This document shows positions 16,569-26,143 of a stretch of DNA of 64,000 bases, piece by piece. The notes beneath the pieces were generated by a model. It saw only the letters and a list, made by a program, of their open reading frames with translations. It did not search any database and had not been told where the DNA came from. Source of the stretch: Pseudarthrobacter chlorophenolicus (GTDB lineage: Bacteria; Actinomycetota; Actinomycetes; Actinomycetales; Micrococcaceae); NCBI RefSeq assembly GCF_000962805.1, contig NZ_JZTW01000014.1:62001-126000 (forward strand). Direction: 5' to 3'. The translations under genes and the position numbers were made by a program. Each line of letters starts with the position of its first letter. Within the stretch, counting starts at the first letter, position 1.

Positions 16569-18101
16569 TCAGTGCCCTTCAGGCTTGAGGAGGGGGAAAA
16601 GGATGGTTTCCCGGATTCCGGCGCCGGTGAACAGCATCACCAGGCGGTCGATGCCCAGGCCGATGCCGCCCATGGGCGGCGCACCGTATTCAAGTGCGCG
16701 GAGGAAGTCCTCGTCCAGCTGCATGGCTTCGTCGTCACCGGCGGCGGCGTGGCGGGACTGCTCGGTGAGCCGCTCGCGCTGGATCACGGGGTCGATCAGT
16801 TCCGAGAACGCGGTGCCGCGCTCCATGCCGCCGATAATGAGGTCCCAGGCTTCGATGAGGCGTCCGTCCTCGCGGTGGGGGCGGGCCAGCGGCTGGGCGG
16901 ACGGCGGGTAGTCGTAGACAAAGGTGGGGTTCAGCAGCGTGGGCTCCACGATCTCGCCGAACAGTTCCACCACCGTCTTTTCGGCGTCCCACTTGGGGTC
17001 CACCTTCACTTCGTGCTTGGCGGCAATGTCCCGGAGTACCTCAAGCGAAGTGTCCGGCGTGATTTCCTGGCCAACGGCGTCGGACAACCCCGGATAGACG
17101 GCCAGCCAAGCCCAGTCGCCGTCGAGGTTGATCTCCCCGGCCTCGGTCTGCACGGTGCGGCCGGCACCCACGGCGTCGGCGGCGTCGAGGATGATTTCCT
17201 TGATGCGCTCTGCCATGACGAACTGGTCGGCCCAGGCCTCGTAGCACTCAAGGGTAGTGAACTCGGGGCTGTGCGTGGAGTCGACGCCCTCGTTGCGGAA
17301 GACGCGGCCCATGTCGTAGACGCGGTCGATGCCGCCCACCACAGCGCGCTTGAGGTAGAGCTCGGTGGCGATCCGCAGGGTCATCTTCTGGTCGAAGGCG
17401 TTCATGTGGGTTTCGAAGGGCCGTGCCAGGGCGCCGCCGTGGACCAACTGGAGGATGGGCGTCTCCACCTCGACGTACTGGTGGCGGAACAGCGTTTCGC
17501 GGATGGAGCGCGTGACAGCGGCACGCGTGTAGACCATTTCGCGGGCTTCGTCGCGGACCATCAGGTCCACGTAGCGCTGGCGGACGCGGGTTTCTTCGTT
17601 CAGTTCCGCGTGCAGCACAGGCAGCGGGCGGAGGGCCTTGGAAGCCATCCCCCATGATTCGGCCATGACGGAGAGCTCGCCGCGACGGGAGGAGATGACC
17701 TCACCCTTGATGAACACGTGGTCGCCGAGGTCAACGAGGGCCTTCCAGTCGGCCAGCGCTTCCTCACCCACGTTGGCGAGGCTCAGCATGGCCTGCAGGC
17801 GGGTTCCCTTGCCGTCCGTTCCGCCTTCCTGGAGGGTGGCGAAGCAGAGCTTGCCGGTGTTGCGGACGAACACCACGCGTCCCGTGACGCCCACGACGTC
17901 GCCCGTCGTGTCATCGGCCTGCAGGTGCGCGTACTTTTCACGGACTTCCGCCAGGGAGTGCGTGCGCTCCACACCCACCGGGTACGCTTCGGTGCCGCGC
18001 TCGAGGAGTTTGGCGCGCTTTTCCATGCGGATGCGCATCTGCTCGCTGGCGTCGAGCGGCTCGGGGGCGTTCTTGGGAGCGGGGGTGTTTTGGGAAGTCA
18101 C
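16569..18101 (-). CDS. lysS: Lysine--tRNA ligase (class II)
   Basis: 510 aa. N-terminal OB-fold anticodon-binding domain (about 60-165), then a class II catalytic core: motif 2 around YDMGRVFRNEG with the FTTLECY stretch, and motif 3 GIGLGIDRLVM near the C-terminus. Charges tRNA-Lys with lysine. Start: GTG 18101 is preferred over ATG 18107 because the -10 TAAACT (18110-18115) would place the transcript start at the GTG and there is no Shine-Dalgarno for either. Followed after 2 nt by the small membrane protein gene. Confidence 0.96.
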   Translation of the reverse strand: MTSQNTPAPKNAPEPLDASEQMRIRMEKRAKLLERGTEAYPVGVERTHSLAEVREKYAHLQADDTTGDVVGVTGRVVFVRNTGKLCFATLQEGGTDGKGTRLQAMLSLANVGEEALADWKALVDLGDHVFIKGEVISSRRGELSVMAESWGMASKALRPLPVLHAELNEETRVRQRYVDLMVRDEAREMVYTRAAVTRSIRETLFRHQYVEVETPILQLVHGGALARPFETHMNAFDQKMTLRIATELYLKRAVVGGIDRVYDMGRVFRNEGVDSTHSPEFTTLECYEAWADQFVMAERIKEIILDAADAVGAGRTVQTEAGEINLDGDWAWLAVYPGLSDAVGQEITPDTSLEVLRDIAAKHEVKVDPKWDAEKTVVELFGEIVEPTLLNPTFVYDYPPSAQPLARPHREDGRLIEAWDLIIGGMERGTAFSELIDPVIQRERLTEQSRHAAAGDDEAMQLDEDFLRALEYGAPPMGGIGLGIDRLVMLFTGAGIRETILFPLLKPEGH

Positions 18102-18175
18102 AATCATCAAGTTTACCGGGCGTTGCAAAACCGGGCTTTCAGGTGCCCCGCAGGCACGCACCCTACGATGGGCTG

Positions 18176-19030
18176 GTGAAAGAACAGGTCCTTCCCACGC
18201 ACGACGGCGGCCACTTGGCCTTGTACAGCTACGGCACCGAGGATGCGCCCGGGGAGAAAAGGGTGGTGCTGATCGGCGGGGCATTCCTCACCGCCCTGAT
18301 CTACCGTCCGTTCTCGATCGCGCTGGCCAAAGGCCTGGGTGAGGGATGGGCCGTGGACGTCTATGACCGCAGGGGCCGCGGCAGTTCATCCCCGCAACCA
18401 CCCGGCTACTCAATGGACACGGAGATCGAGGATGTCCGCACGGTGATGGATGCTACCGGTGCCCGCAACATCCTGGGCCACAGCCTGGGCGGTTCGGTGG
18501 CACTGAATGCCGTCCAGGAATTCACCGGAACCGGGTACGTCCCTGACAAGCTGGCCGTTTACGACGCCGCGGTGAACATCGACGGCAGCATCGACATCAA
18601 ATGGCTGGACGGGTTCGAGAAGGCAGTCAATGACGGCAAGGTAGGGCACGCCCTCGCCCACATGAAGAAGGCCACCAGCCCTGGATCGGCGATGGCGAGG
18701 ATCCCCGAGCCGGTGCTGGCCGGGCTGATGGCTGTCCTGTCGCGGACCAAGGTCAACAAGGTCTTCCGCCAGGTCATGCCCAGCGGCGTAGGTGAACTGC
18801 GGGCCGCCTACAACGAAAAGGACCGTGCCAGGGACTTCAGCGTGCTGCCCTCAGGTACGCACTTCATGGCGGGAGGGAAGAGCCCCACCTACTACAAGGT
18901 GACCGCGCAGCGCCTGCATGCAGCGGTCCCGGGCAGCACCTTCGAGCTGTCTCCCAAGTGCTTCCACGGTTCCATCCCGGCCGCCGTCAAGGAACTGGTG
19001 GCGGATATCTCGGAGTACTTCACGGCCTGA
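18176..19030 (+). CDS. Alpha/beta hydrolase (tandem paralogue 1)
   Basis: 284 aa. Nucleophile elbow GHSLGGS near residue 100, catalytic His in KCFHGSIP near 264, and the shared signature YDRRGRGSSSPQP near 64. Substrate unknown; no signal peptide. GTG 18176 has TACGAT (18164-18169) exactly 6 nt upstream: leaderless. The next gene is a paralogue with the same RRGRGSSSPQP segment, indicating local duplication. Divergent from lysS. Confidence 0.85.
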   Translation: MKEQVLPTHDGGHLALYSYGTEDAPGEKRVVLIGGAFLTALIYRPFSIALAKGLGEGWAVDVYDRRGRGSSSPQPPGYSMDTEIEDVRTVMDATGARNILGHSLGGSVALNAVQEFTGTGYVPDKLAVYDAAVNIDGSIDIKWLDGFEKAVNDGKVGHALAHMKKATSPGSAMARIPEPVLAGLMAVLSRTKVNKVFRQVMPSGVGELRAAYNEKDRARDFSVLPSGTHFMAGGKSPTYYKVTAQRLHAAVPGSTFELSPKCFHGSIPAAVKELVADISEYFTA

Positions 19031-19130
19031 GGCGGGCACCCGCGTCATCGCACGGGACAGTGCGCCTCCGTCAGCGCCCGATACCTGCGGCATTGTGTCC
19101 GCGGCCAGGTTGCTCAGATAGGCTCAGACC

Positions 19131-19967
19131 ATGACGCGTGAGAACATCAGGACCCCCGACGGCGGCACTCTGGAGCTCTTTACCACCGGCGCCGACCTTG
19201 CTTCCGGCGGCTCAGGGGTGGTGATCGTGCCGCCCTCAATGGTGACCGCGGCGGACTACACCAAGTTCGCCCAGAAACTCAGTGCTGCGCTGGGCCGGCC
19301 GGTGCACACGTTCAACCGCCGCGGCCGGGGTTCGTCCTCGCCGCAGCCGGAAGACTACACATTGGACGTGGACATCCGCGACCTCGACGCCGTCATGAGG
19401 CACACGTCCAGCACTGACGTGTTCGGCCACAGCTTCGGCGGAGCCGTTGCACTGCACGCGGCCCGGACGCTGCCGGTGGAACGGCTGGCTGTCTACGATC
19501 CCGCGGTGTCCGTCAACCAGTCCGTCAAGGCCGACTGGATCGGCGAATACGAGACCGCCATCGCTGCCGGCGACGACGACCGCGCCCTGGCAGTCATCCA
19601 GCGTGGCCTGGAGGCCCCCGGTCCGCTGTCCTCCCGCATGCCGCTGTCCATGATGACGCTCGCCAACAAGCTGACCGCCGGGACATCCGAGGGCAAACAG
19701 CAGCGGGAGCTGATGCGCACCGGCGTCCGCGAAATCAAGGCCATCATTGCCGCGGACATGCCAGCCGAGCCGTTCCTGGAACTGCCCCTTGAAACCCTGA
19801 TTGTTGTGGGCGAGAAGAGCCCGGCCTACTTCGGCGTGGCCTGCGGCCAGATCCACGACGTCCTCTCCGGCTCCAGCTACACCATCCTCCCCGGCTTCGG
19901 GCACGACGGCGTCATCAAGGCCCCGGACAAGCTGGTCAAGGAACTGAGCGACTTCTACGCCGGCTGA
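19131..19967 (+). CDS. Alpha/beta hydrolase (tandem paralogue 2)
   Basis: 278 aa. Same layout as the preceding gene: FNRRGRGSSSPQPEDY, nucleophile elbow FGHSFGGAVA near residue 103, catalytic His in GFGHDGV near 259. It has its own -10, TAGGCT (19119-19124), exactly 6 nt before the ATG, so it is separately and leaderlessly transcribed. A strong terminator follows. Substrate unknown. Confidence 0.85.
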   Translation: MTRENIRTPDGGTLELFTTGADLASGGSGVVIVPPSMVTAADYTKFAQKLSAALGRPVHTFNRRGRGSSSPQPEDYTLDVDIRDLDAVMRHTSSTDVFGHSFGGAVALHAARTLPVERLAVYDPAVSVNQSVKADWIGEYETAIAAGDDDRALAVIQRGLEAPGPLSSRMPLSMMTLANKLTAGTSEGKQQRELMRTGVREIKAIIAADMPAEPFLELPLETLIVVGEKSPAYFGVACGQIHDVLSGSSYTILPGFGHDGVIKAPDKLVKELSDFYAG

Positions 19968-19975
19968 CCGGCACG

Positions 19976-20011
19976 AAAAAGCCGCTGCCCCACCGGGGCA
20001 ACGGCTTTTTT
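19976..20011 (+). terminator. Rho-independent terminator after hydrolase pair
   Basis: AAAAAGCCG...GCCCC (19976-19991), loop ACC, GGGGC...CGGCTTTTTT (19995-20011), with a small internal mismatch (CT/AA). Six T follow the stem, 8 nt after the second hydrolase stop. Confidence 0.93.
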
Positions 20012-20060
20012 GTTGGGTCTGAAGCCCAGCGGGGTTTCGCCAGGCTAAACCACCGAATTG

Positions 20061-21533
20061 TTAGTGCGCCGGGCCGTGGCCCGCACCTTCGGTCTTGCGC
20101 ATCATCGCGGAAAGTACGACGGCGGCAAAGGCTATGACGGTTGCCGTCATGAAGGCGGCGCTCATCCCGGCGACGAGTCCCGACGTCGCGCTCACCACGG
20201 AGAAGATGGACACCAGCAGCGCCGTGCCTGCAGCACCGGCAACCTGCTGCGTGGTGCTCATGATCGCCGAACCGTGCGAGTAGAGGTGGGGCGGCAGCGG
20301 GTTCAGGCCCGTGGTGAATGCAGGCGTGAACAGCAGCGCCAGGCCGAAACTCAGCCCCACGTGCAAGGTGACAATCCACGCAACGGCCGTGCCGGCGTCG
20401 AGCATGGAGAACTGCCACAGCGTCACCACCATGAGGATGGACCCGGTGACGGTGAGCGGCAGCGGCCCCACCTTGTCGAAGAGGCGGCCGATTACGGGGC
20501 CGAGCAGGCCCATGGCCAGGCCGCCGGGCAGCAGCGCCAGGCCGGTTTCCAGCGACCCGAGTCCGCGGACTTCCTGCAGGTACAGCGGCAGCAGGATCAC
20601 GCCGCCGAACAGCGCCATCATGGCCACCACCATCAGCAGGACCGAGACCGTGAACATGCGGAAGTTGAACGCCCGGAGGTCCAGCAGCGGCGCCTCGGCC
20701 TTCTGCAAGCGGACCTGGCGCATCACGAAGACCGCCAGCGCGGCGACGCCAAGGACCAGTGCGGCGACGGCACCTGCGCTTGGGCCGGCCTGGCCGCCAT
20801 GGCCGCCGCCGATCTGGCTGAGTCCGTAGACCAGTCCGCCGAAGGCAGGAACTGTCAGGAAGACGGACAGGAAATCGAGCTTGGTCTTCTCGGTTTCGCC
20901 GATGTTCGTCAGGTACTTCGCACCGATCGCCAGGGCCGCCAGCGCCACCGGAAGGACGAACACGAACATGAAGCGCCAGGTGAAGTGCTCAAGGATCAAA
21001 CCGGACACCGTGGGGCCCATGGCGGGGGCCACGGAGATGGCGATGCTGACGTTGCCCATCACCGCACCGCGCCTGGCCAGCGGAACCAGGGTGAGGATGG
21101 TGGTCATCAGCAGCGGCAGCATGATTGCCGTACCGCCGGCCTGGACGATGCGCGCCAGCAGCAGGATCTCGAATCCGGGCGCGACGGCGGCCAGCGCGGT
21201 ACCGCCGGCAAACAGTCCCATGGCCAGCATGAAGACGGCGCGGGTGGAGAGGCTCTGCAGGATGAATCCCGTGGTGGGGATGACCACGGCCATGGTGAGC
21301 ATGAAGCCGGTGGAGAGCCACTGCACGGTGGGGGCGTCCACCTGCAGGTCCACCATGAGGCGCTGCAGCGCCACGTTCATGATGGTTTCGTTGAGGATCA
21401 CCACGAAGGTGGCCACCAGCAGGGTGCTGATAATGGTCACCGACTCGCGGGACATTTTCTCCGGCGCGGCGGGCTTGGTTCCTGCCGCCTGGGCCGGCTG
21501 GCCGTTGGCGTTCGGAGATACTTCGGTAGACAT
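20061..21533 (-). CDS. MFS multidrug exporter, DHA2/EmrB type
   Basis: 490 aa with about 14 hydrophobic segments. Family marks: LNETIMNVALQRL in TM1, WLSTGFMLTMAV in TM2, and the TM5 motif C-like SIAISVAPAMGPTVSGLI. Expected to be a proton-coupled drug or toxic metabolite exporter in the plasma membrane. Start ATG 21533 has GAGGGA about 8 nt upstream. Upstream dyads (separate entry) suggest control by a TetR- or MarR-type repressor encoded elsewhere. Confidence 0.9.
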   Translation of the reverse strand: MSTEVSPNANGQPAQAAGTKPAAPEKMSRESVTIISTLLVATFVVILNETIMNVALQRLMVDLQVDAPTVQWLSTGFMLTMAVVIPTTGFILQSLSTRAVFMLAMGLFAGGTALAAVAPGFEILLLARIVQAGGTAIMLPLLMTTILTLVPLARRGAVMGNVSIAISVAPAMGPTVSGLILEHFTWRFMFVFVLPVALAALAIGAKYLTNIGETEKTKLDFLSVFLTVPAFGGLVYGLSQIGGGHGGQAGPSAGAVAALVLGVAALAVFVMRQVRLQKAEAPLLDLRAFNFRMFTVSVLLMVVAMMALFGGVILLPLYLQEVRGLGSLETGLALLPGGLAMGLLGPVIGRLFDKVGPLPLTVTGSILMVVTLWQFSMLDAGTAVAWIVTLHVGLSFGLALLFTPAFTTGLNPLPPHLYSHGSAIMSTTQQVAGAAGTALLVSIFSVVSATSGLVAGMSAAFMTATVIAFAAVVLSAMMRKTEGAGHGPAH

Positions 21534-21537
21534 GGGT

Positions 21538-21651
21538 GTTCCCTCAGGGAGAGTGGTGAGTGATGCGCGAACCTGGCCGCTGCAGATTCCAACACTCTAC
21601 CGGCTGGAGTAATTCCTCCGCACGGAATATTTTCCCAAACCCTGAGGGAAC
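21538..21651 (-). promoter_or_regulatory. Promoter/operator region of the MFS exporter
   Basis: GTTCCCTCAGGG (21538-21549) and CCCTGAGGGAAC (21640-21651) are perfect 12-bp inverted copies. Between them lie GGAGTAATTCCTCC (21606-21619, imperfect palindrome) and a GGAATATTTTCC near-palindrome. A minus-strand -10-like TAGAGT lies at about 21596-21601, just downstream of the central palindrome. The layout suits repression of the exporter; the regulator is unknown. Confidence 0.45.
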
Positions 21652-21659
21652 ATCAGGTG

Positions 21660-22226
21660 TCAGGCAGTCTGGCCCGCGTGCTGCCCTTCCGCGATTTCCT
21701 CCACCAGTTTGCTGTTGAAGGCCGGCAGATCGTCGGGGTTACGGCTGGTCACCAGCCCCTGGTCCACCACCACTTCCTCGTCCGTCCAGTTGGCTCCGGC
21801 GTTCTTGAGGTCGGTTTCCAGCGTGAAGTAGGACGTGACGTTCCGGCCGCGGATCACGCCGGCATCAATAAGCACCCACGGCCCGTGGCAGATGGACGCC
21901 ACCGGCTTGTGCTGCTCGAAGAAGCTGCGGGTGAAGCTCTGAGCGTTCTTGTCTGCCCGCAGATGGTCTGCGTTGACGACGCCGCCGGGAATGACCAGTG
22001 CGTCAAAATCCGAGGCGTTGGCTTCGGCGACAGTGAGGTCGACATCGAACGTGTCCCCCTTGTCCGTGCCGTTGAAGCCCTGCAGCTTGCCACTGCTGGG
22101 AGCTACGAGGGTCGGTTCGCCCCCGGCGTCCTTGACTGCCTGCCACGGGCTGGTCAGCTCAACCTGCTCCACGCCGTCCGTGAGCAGGAAGGCAACCTTC
22201 TTGCCTGCGATGTTGTGTTCTGACAT
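21660..22226 (-). CDS. DJ-1/PfpI family protein (general stress protein 18/YhbO type)
   Basis: 188 aa. KKVAFLLTDGVEQVELTSPW at the start, conserved Glu in the nucleophile pocket, and the cysteine in ASICHGPW. The family includes proteases, glyoxalases and protein deglycases protecting against reactive carbonyls; which applies cannot be told. Start ATG 22226 has GAGGAGG 5-6 nt upstream, which rules out the longer in-frame start at 22268. Confidence 0.9.
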   Translation of the reverse strand: MSEHNIAGKKVAFLLTDGVEQVELTSPWQAVKDAGGEPTLVAPSSGKLQGFNGTDKGDTFDVDLTVAEANASDFDALVIPGGVVNADHLRADKNAQSFTRSFFEQHKPVASICHGPWVLIDAGVIRGRNVTSYFTLETDLKNAGANWTDEEVVVDQGLVTSRNPDDLPAFNSKLVEEIAEGQHAGQTA

Positions 22227-22313
22227 TGTTCCTCCTCGCCTGAAGCCGGCCGCTGCGCTCCTTTGCAAGGGGCCCAGTTCGCTGCTTCGAGAGTTGCTTG
22301 CCTGACAGATTCC

Positions 22314-22342
22314 AGCCTAGGAAAACCGAAAGTAATAAGCAA
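22314..22342 (-). promoter_or_regulatory. Predicted promoter of the DJ-1/PfpI gene
   Basis: Minus strand -35 TTGCTT (22337-22342), 17-nt spacer, -10 TAGGCT (22314-22319). This gives a leader of about 80 nt ending in a strong Shine-Dalgarno. The rest of the 22227-22525 gap shows no other supported feature apart from a weak TTGAAT near 22493 before the HNH gene. Confidence 0.6.
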
Positions 22343-22525
22343 GCTGACTATCCTGAATCTGTGTGCGGGTGGTTGCGGCCTGTACGGCGTCAGCGCCCGC
22401 GCCCGCGCTCGTTTGCCTGGAACGTACGACGGCGGCCGGCGGCTTCCGCGTGCTGCGCCGGGGGTTGAGGGTTGGGGCCAGTATGAGGTGCTTTGAATGT
22501 CAGACCCTCGCGCGAGAATTCTTTT

Positions 22526-24261
22526 ATGGGAAATGCAGGCGTTGAAGCAGCAGCGATGGAGGGTCTTCGGGCCTCCGTCGACGCCCTTGACGCGTTGTTT
22601 CTGGAGGACGCAGACCTGGACCGGGCTGACCCTGACGCTGTGGACCATGAAGCAGTTGATGTGCTGGGGCGGAAGTCGGAGCTTCGGCTGCAGCGGCTGG
22701 CGTTGTGGAAACACAGTTGGCGGCCCAGGTTGCGGCGGGGAAGGCCCGCGACGCCGTTGATTTCGCGGAGTTCCAGGAGGCCATGACACCCCCGGAAGCC
22801 ACAGGGTCGGAGCGGGCGTTCGTGGAGATGTCCACGACGGCGGAGATCGCCGGGGTCCTGACGCTCAGCCCGGGCGCAGCGGCGGCCTTCATCAGCCAGT
22901 CCCGGAAAGTCTGTGCCGTGCCGCCGGTGTTGGGTGCGCTGGCCGTAGGGGCGATGTCGTGGCGGCACGCGGTGATCGTCGCCGACGAAACCGACTGCCT
23001 CGCCCCCGAGAACGCGGCGGCGTTGGTGGCGCATTTTTTCGATCCGGACGCCCCGAACCGGGCCAGAGGGTCGGCGCCGGGTGACCTCGTGGCGCACCTG
23101 TTCCGCCGGAAAGTACGGTCCTGGCGCGAACGCACCCACCCCGCCTCAGTCCAGGAACGGCACGTCCAGTGTGTGGCGGACCGGCGGATGGAATACCGGC
23201 CCGGTGCCGACGGGATGGCATCGATAACCTTGGTCCTGCCCGGGGACACCGCCTGCGCCATCTGGAACAAGACCACGGCCATCGCCCGAGGCCTCCAAGG
23301 CCCGGGCGAGACCCGCACCCTCACCCAGCTCCGCCCCGACACCGCCGCCGCGCTCCTGCTCGGCGCCCACGCCGGGGCCGCTTCCCCGGGCCGGTTGGAC
23401 GGTGGCGAAGGATCCGGCGGCGTATCCGGCGTCGATAGTCTTCCCGGTGCCAGTGGCAACGGGACCGACCCCTACTTCGTTGACCTCAGCAAGGTCCCCG
23501 CGCCGAAAGCCGACGTGCTGGTCACCATCCCGCTGTTCACCCTCATGGGGACCACGGACGAACCTGCTGACCTGGATGGGTACGGGCCCATCCCCGCAGC
23601 CATGGCCCGCAAGCTCGTCGCCGACGGGGCGACCTCGTTTTACCGGGTCCTCGTCGACCCCCGTACCGGGGCACCGCTCGAGATCGGACGGACCAGCTAC
23701 CGGCTCACCGAAGCGATGAAACGCTGGATCAGGATGCGCGACGGACACTGCACGTTCCCCGGCTGCACCAACCCCAGCACAGACAACGACACCGACCACC
23801 TCACCGCCTGGCAACACCACGGCACAACCGGCGTCAGTAACCTGGCACAGCTCTGCCCGAAACACCACCGCCTCAAACACAACAGCGGCTGGACCCCTAC
23901 AGCAGCCACCACAACCGAACCACCCGGCTGGACCTCACCCACAGGCCGGCACTACCCAACCCAGCACCCCGACCCACAACCACCACACTGGCCACCCGGA
24001 CTCCTCGAATTCGAACAGGAGCGGGCCCTGACCGGGGACGTTGGCGCGGCTGGAGAGCCGCGCGCCGCCTCAGACACGGCAGCGGACAGACACCTAGAAA
24101 CTGTCGGAGACCGTGAGCCTGTAGGCGACCACGCGCCAGCCGGAGACGTTGCCGCTGCTGGTGAGTCTGGCGCGAACGGACAACTGGGCGCGCGGCCAAG
24201 CAACCATTCGGACGTACTAAGCCCCCTCGAACGCGCCCTCACGTCGTATCTCGCTGCCTGA
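22526..24261 (+). pseudogene. DUF222/HNH endonuclease gene with a frameshift
   Basis: Frame from ATG 22526 gives a normal DUF222 N-terminus up to SELRLQRLAL (about 59 residues), then runs into out-of-family sequence. The family sequence continues from 22705 in another frame as VETQLAAQVAAGKARDAV and on through an intact HNH domain (CTFPGC, DTDHL, LCPKHHRLKH) to 24261. One missing G at about 22703-22707 (TTG-GTG read as TTGTGG) explains it. No slippery heptamer is visible. Such genes are abundant in Arthrobacter and often decay; a base-calling error is the alternative. The repetitive Gly/Asp/Ala-rich tail (about the last 75 aa) is typical. Confidence 0.82.
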
Positions 24262-24341
24262 CAGCAGACCCGCCTGAATCCAGGCAGTCGCCTGTGAAAT
24301 CAGGGACGTGTGAACCCAGGAGCGCGGGAACTAAGGAGCGC

Positions 24342-25247
24342 TTAGGAGCTCAATGGTGCGTTGTCGATCAGCCGCACAGGACCCACCTTGGCAGCGATCA
24401 GGGCCAGGGCTTCACCGCGGAATGGGGTCTCGCGGCAGTTTTCAGCCAGCGGCTCCAACGTGGCAGGGTCCACCACGTCGAAGTAGTCCAGCTTCACCAG
24501 CGGCTGCGACTCCACCATCGCCTGCGCAGACTCGAGGTCCAGCGGTTCATGGGCGTTGGCACGCTCCTCCAGTAGCCGCAGGGCACGGGAAAGGACCAGC
24601 GCTGCCTCACGTTCGTCGTCGGACAGGAACCGGTTACGGCTGGACAGTGCCAGGCCCTCGGCTGAACGCACGGTGGGGACGCCCACAATATCGACGGGGA
24701 AGTTGAGGTCGACCACCATGCGGCGCACCAGCGCCAACTGCTGGGCGTCCTTCTGGCCAAAGTAGGCGCGGTAGGCGGGCAACCCCACCCCTCCGGCGAG
24801 GCCGGCCGCCGGGATGCCATAGTGCAGCAGCTTGGCCACAACCGTGAGCGCACCATCGAAATGGCCCGGGCGGGATGCACCCTCCCACTTCTCCCCCAGC
24901 CGTCCCGACGTGACCCGCACCAGCGGCTCGCCGCCTGGGTAGACCTCTTCAACAGCAGGAGCGAACGCAATATCAACGCCCTGGGCGTCGAGCAGCGCGA
25001 GATCGGCCTCCAGCGTCCTGGGGTACCGGTCAAGGTCCACGGCATCGCCGAATTGCAGCGGGTTCACGAAGATGGTGGCAACCACCACGTCATTCTGTTC
25101 GACGGCGGTCCTGGCCAAGGCAGCATGCCCCTCATGGAGCGCGCCCATGGTGGGGACAAGGCCCTGCGATGCACCCTGCTTCTCCCTCAGGAGCCGTGCG
25201 CTCTCGGCGTGCAGCCCGGCCACAGTGGTGACAAGTTTTATGGCCAT
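24342..25247 (-). CDS. panC: Pantoate--beta-alanine ligase
   Basis: 301 aa. Joins pantoate and beta-alanine with ATP to pantothenate, precursor of CoA. ATP-site [11 protein letters not shown] (about 32-42), FVNPLQFG, and YFGQKDAQQ (about 164-172). Compared with most PanC, the segment before YFGQKDAQQ ([11 protein letters not shown]) is longer, a small insertion. Its ATG is 2 nt after the DUF2520 stop: last gene of the folate/PH/pantothenate operon. Confidence 0.95.
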   Translation of the reverse strand: MAIKLVTTVAGLHAESARLLREKQGASQGLVPTMGALHEGHAALARTAVEQNDVVVATIFVNPLQFGDAVDLDRYPRTLEADLALLDAQGVDIAFAPAVEEVYPGGEPLVRVTSGRLGEKWEGASRPGHFDGALTVVAKLLHYGIPAAGLAGGVGLPAYRAYFGQKDAQQLALVRRMVVDLNFPVDIVGVPTVRSAEGLALSSRNRFLSDDEREAALVLSRALRLLEERANAHEPLDLESAQAMVESQPLVKLDYFDVVDPATLEPLAENCRETPFRGEALALIAAKVGPVRLIDNAPLSS

Positions 25248-25249
25248 GG

Positions 25250-26143
25250 TCAGTCCTCCTTGGATCCGAGGGCCTGGTTCAGCCCTTCAAGCTGGTCGGA
25301 CTTCAGCAGCCCGCGCGTTTCGGCCCGCCGGGCGGTGGCGCGCGCCATGGCAAGGTACGCCGCAAGGACATCGCCCTGTCCGCCGCCGTCGAACTCCCGC
25401 AGGGCCTGTGCGTGCGCTTCCACGGTGCCTACATCGCCGCGGGCAACCGGACCTGTCAGAGCAGACTCTCCGGATGCCAATGCGTTTTCCAGGGTTGCCC
25501 GCAACAGGGGGCCGAGCATGCGTTCGGGCTGCTCCACCCCCACCTCACGCAGGAGTTGGGAGGACTGGGCCACCAGGGTGACCAAATGGTTGGATCCGTG
25601 CGCCAGGGCAGCGTGGTAGAGCGTCCGGTCGGCTTCTGCGATGGCCACCGGTTCGGCACCCATCTCCACCACCAGCGCCTGCGCAATGGGAAGCATGGCG
25701 GCATCTGCAGTAACGCCGAAAGTACAGTCGAGCAGGCGCGTCAGGTCCAGGCTCATCCCGGTGAAGGTCATGGCCGGGTGCAGTGCCAGCGGAACGGCCC
25801 CGGCACCGCGTACAGGATGCAGCACGCCAACCCCAAACCTGCCTGAGGTGTGGGCCACCAGCTGGCCCGGCTGCCACGCGCCAAGTTTGGACAGCCCGTC
25901 CACCAGGCCCGGGAGGGCGTCGTCCGGCACCGCGAGGAGCACCAGTTCGGCGCGCTCCACGATGTCCTGGACTTCCAGGATGGGAACGTCCGGCAGCAGG
26001 GTTTCGGCCCGTTCGCGGCTGGCTTCAGAGACCGCGGAAACACCCACGACGGCGTGCTCGGCGGCGCGCAGGGCTGCACCAAGGACGGCGCCAACCTTGC
26101 CCGCTCCAATGATTCCGACGCCGAGGCGTCCGGGCTTAGCCAT
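25250..26143 (-). CDS. Rossmann-like and DUF2520 domain oxidoreductase
   Basis: 297 aa. N-terminal NAD(P)-binding Rossmann fold with [15 protein letters not shown] (about 7-21), then a helical C-terminal DUF2520 domain related to 6-phosphogluconate/ketopantoate reductase-like proteins. Adjacent to panC it may supply pantoate (ketopantoate reductase role), but that is inference from position. Start ATG 26143 has AGGAAGG about 8 nt upstream; the longer frame to 26302 overlaps the PH-domain gene and is not used. Confidence 0.87.
   Translation of the reverse strand: MAKPGRLGVGIIGAGKVGAVLGAALRAAEHAVVGVSAVSEASRERAETLLPDVPILEVQDIVERAELVLLAVPDDALPGLVDGLSKLGAWQPGQLVAHTSGRFGVGVLHPVRGAGAVPLALHPAMTFTGMSLDLTRLLDCTFGVTADAAMLPIAQALVVEMGAEPVAIAEADRTLYHAALAHGSNHLVTLVAQSSQLLREVGVEQPERMLGPLLRATLENALASGESALTGPVARGDVGTVEAHAQALREFDGGGQGDVLAAYLAMARATARRAETRGLLKSDQLEGLNQALGSKED

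Noticed and set aside
22695..22715. Programmed ribosomal frameshift in the DUF222 gene
   Set aside because: No X-XXY-YYZ slippery heptamer or following structure; a single-base loss is simpler.
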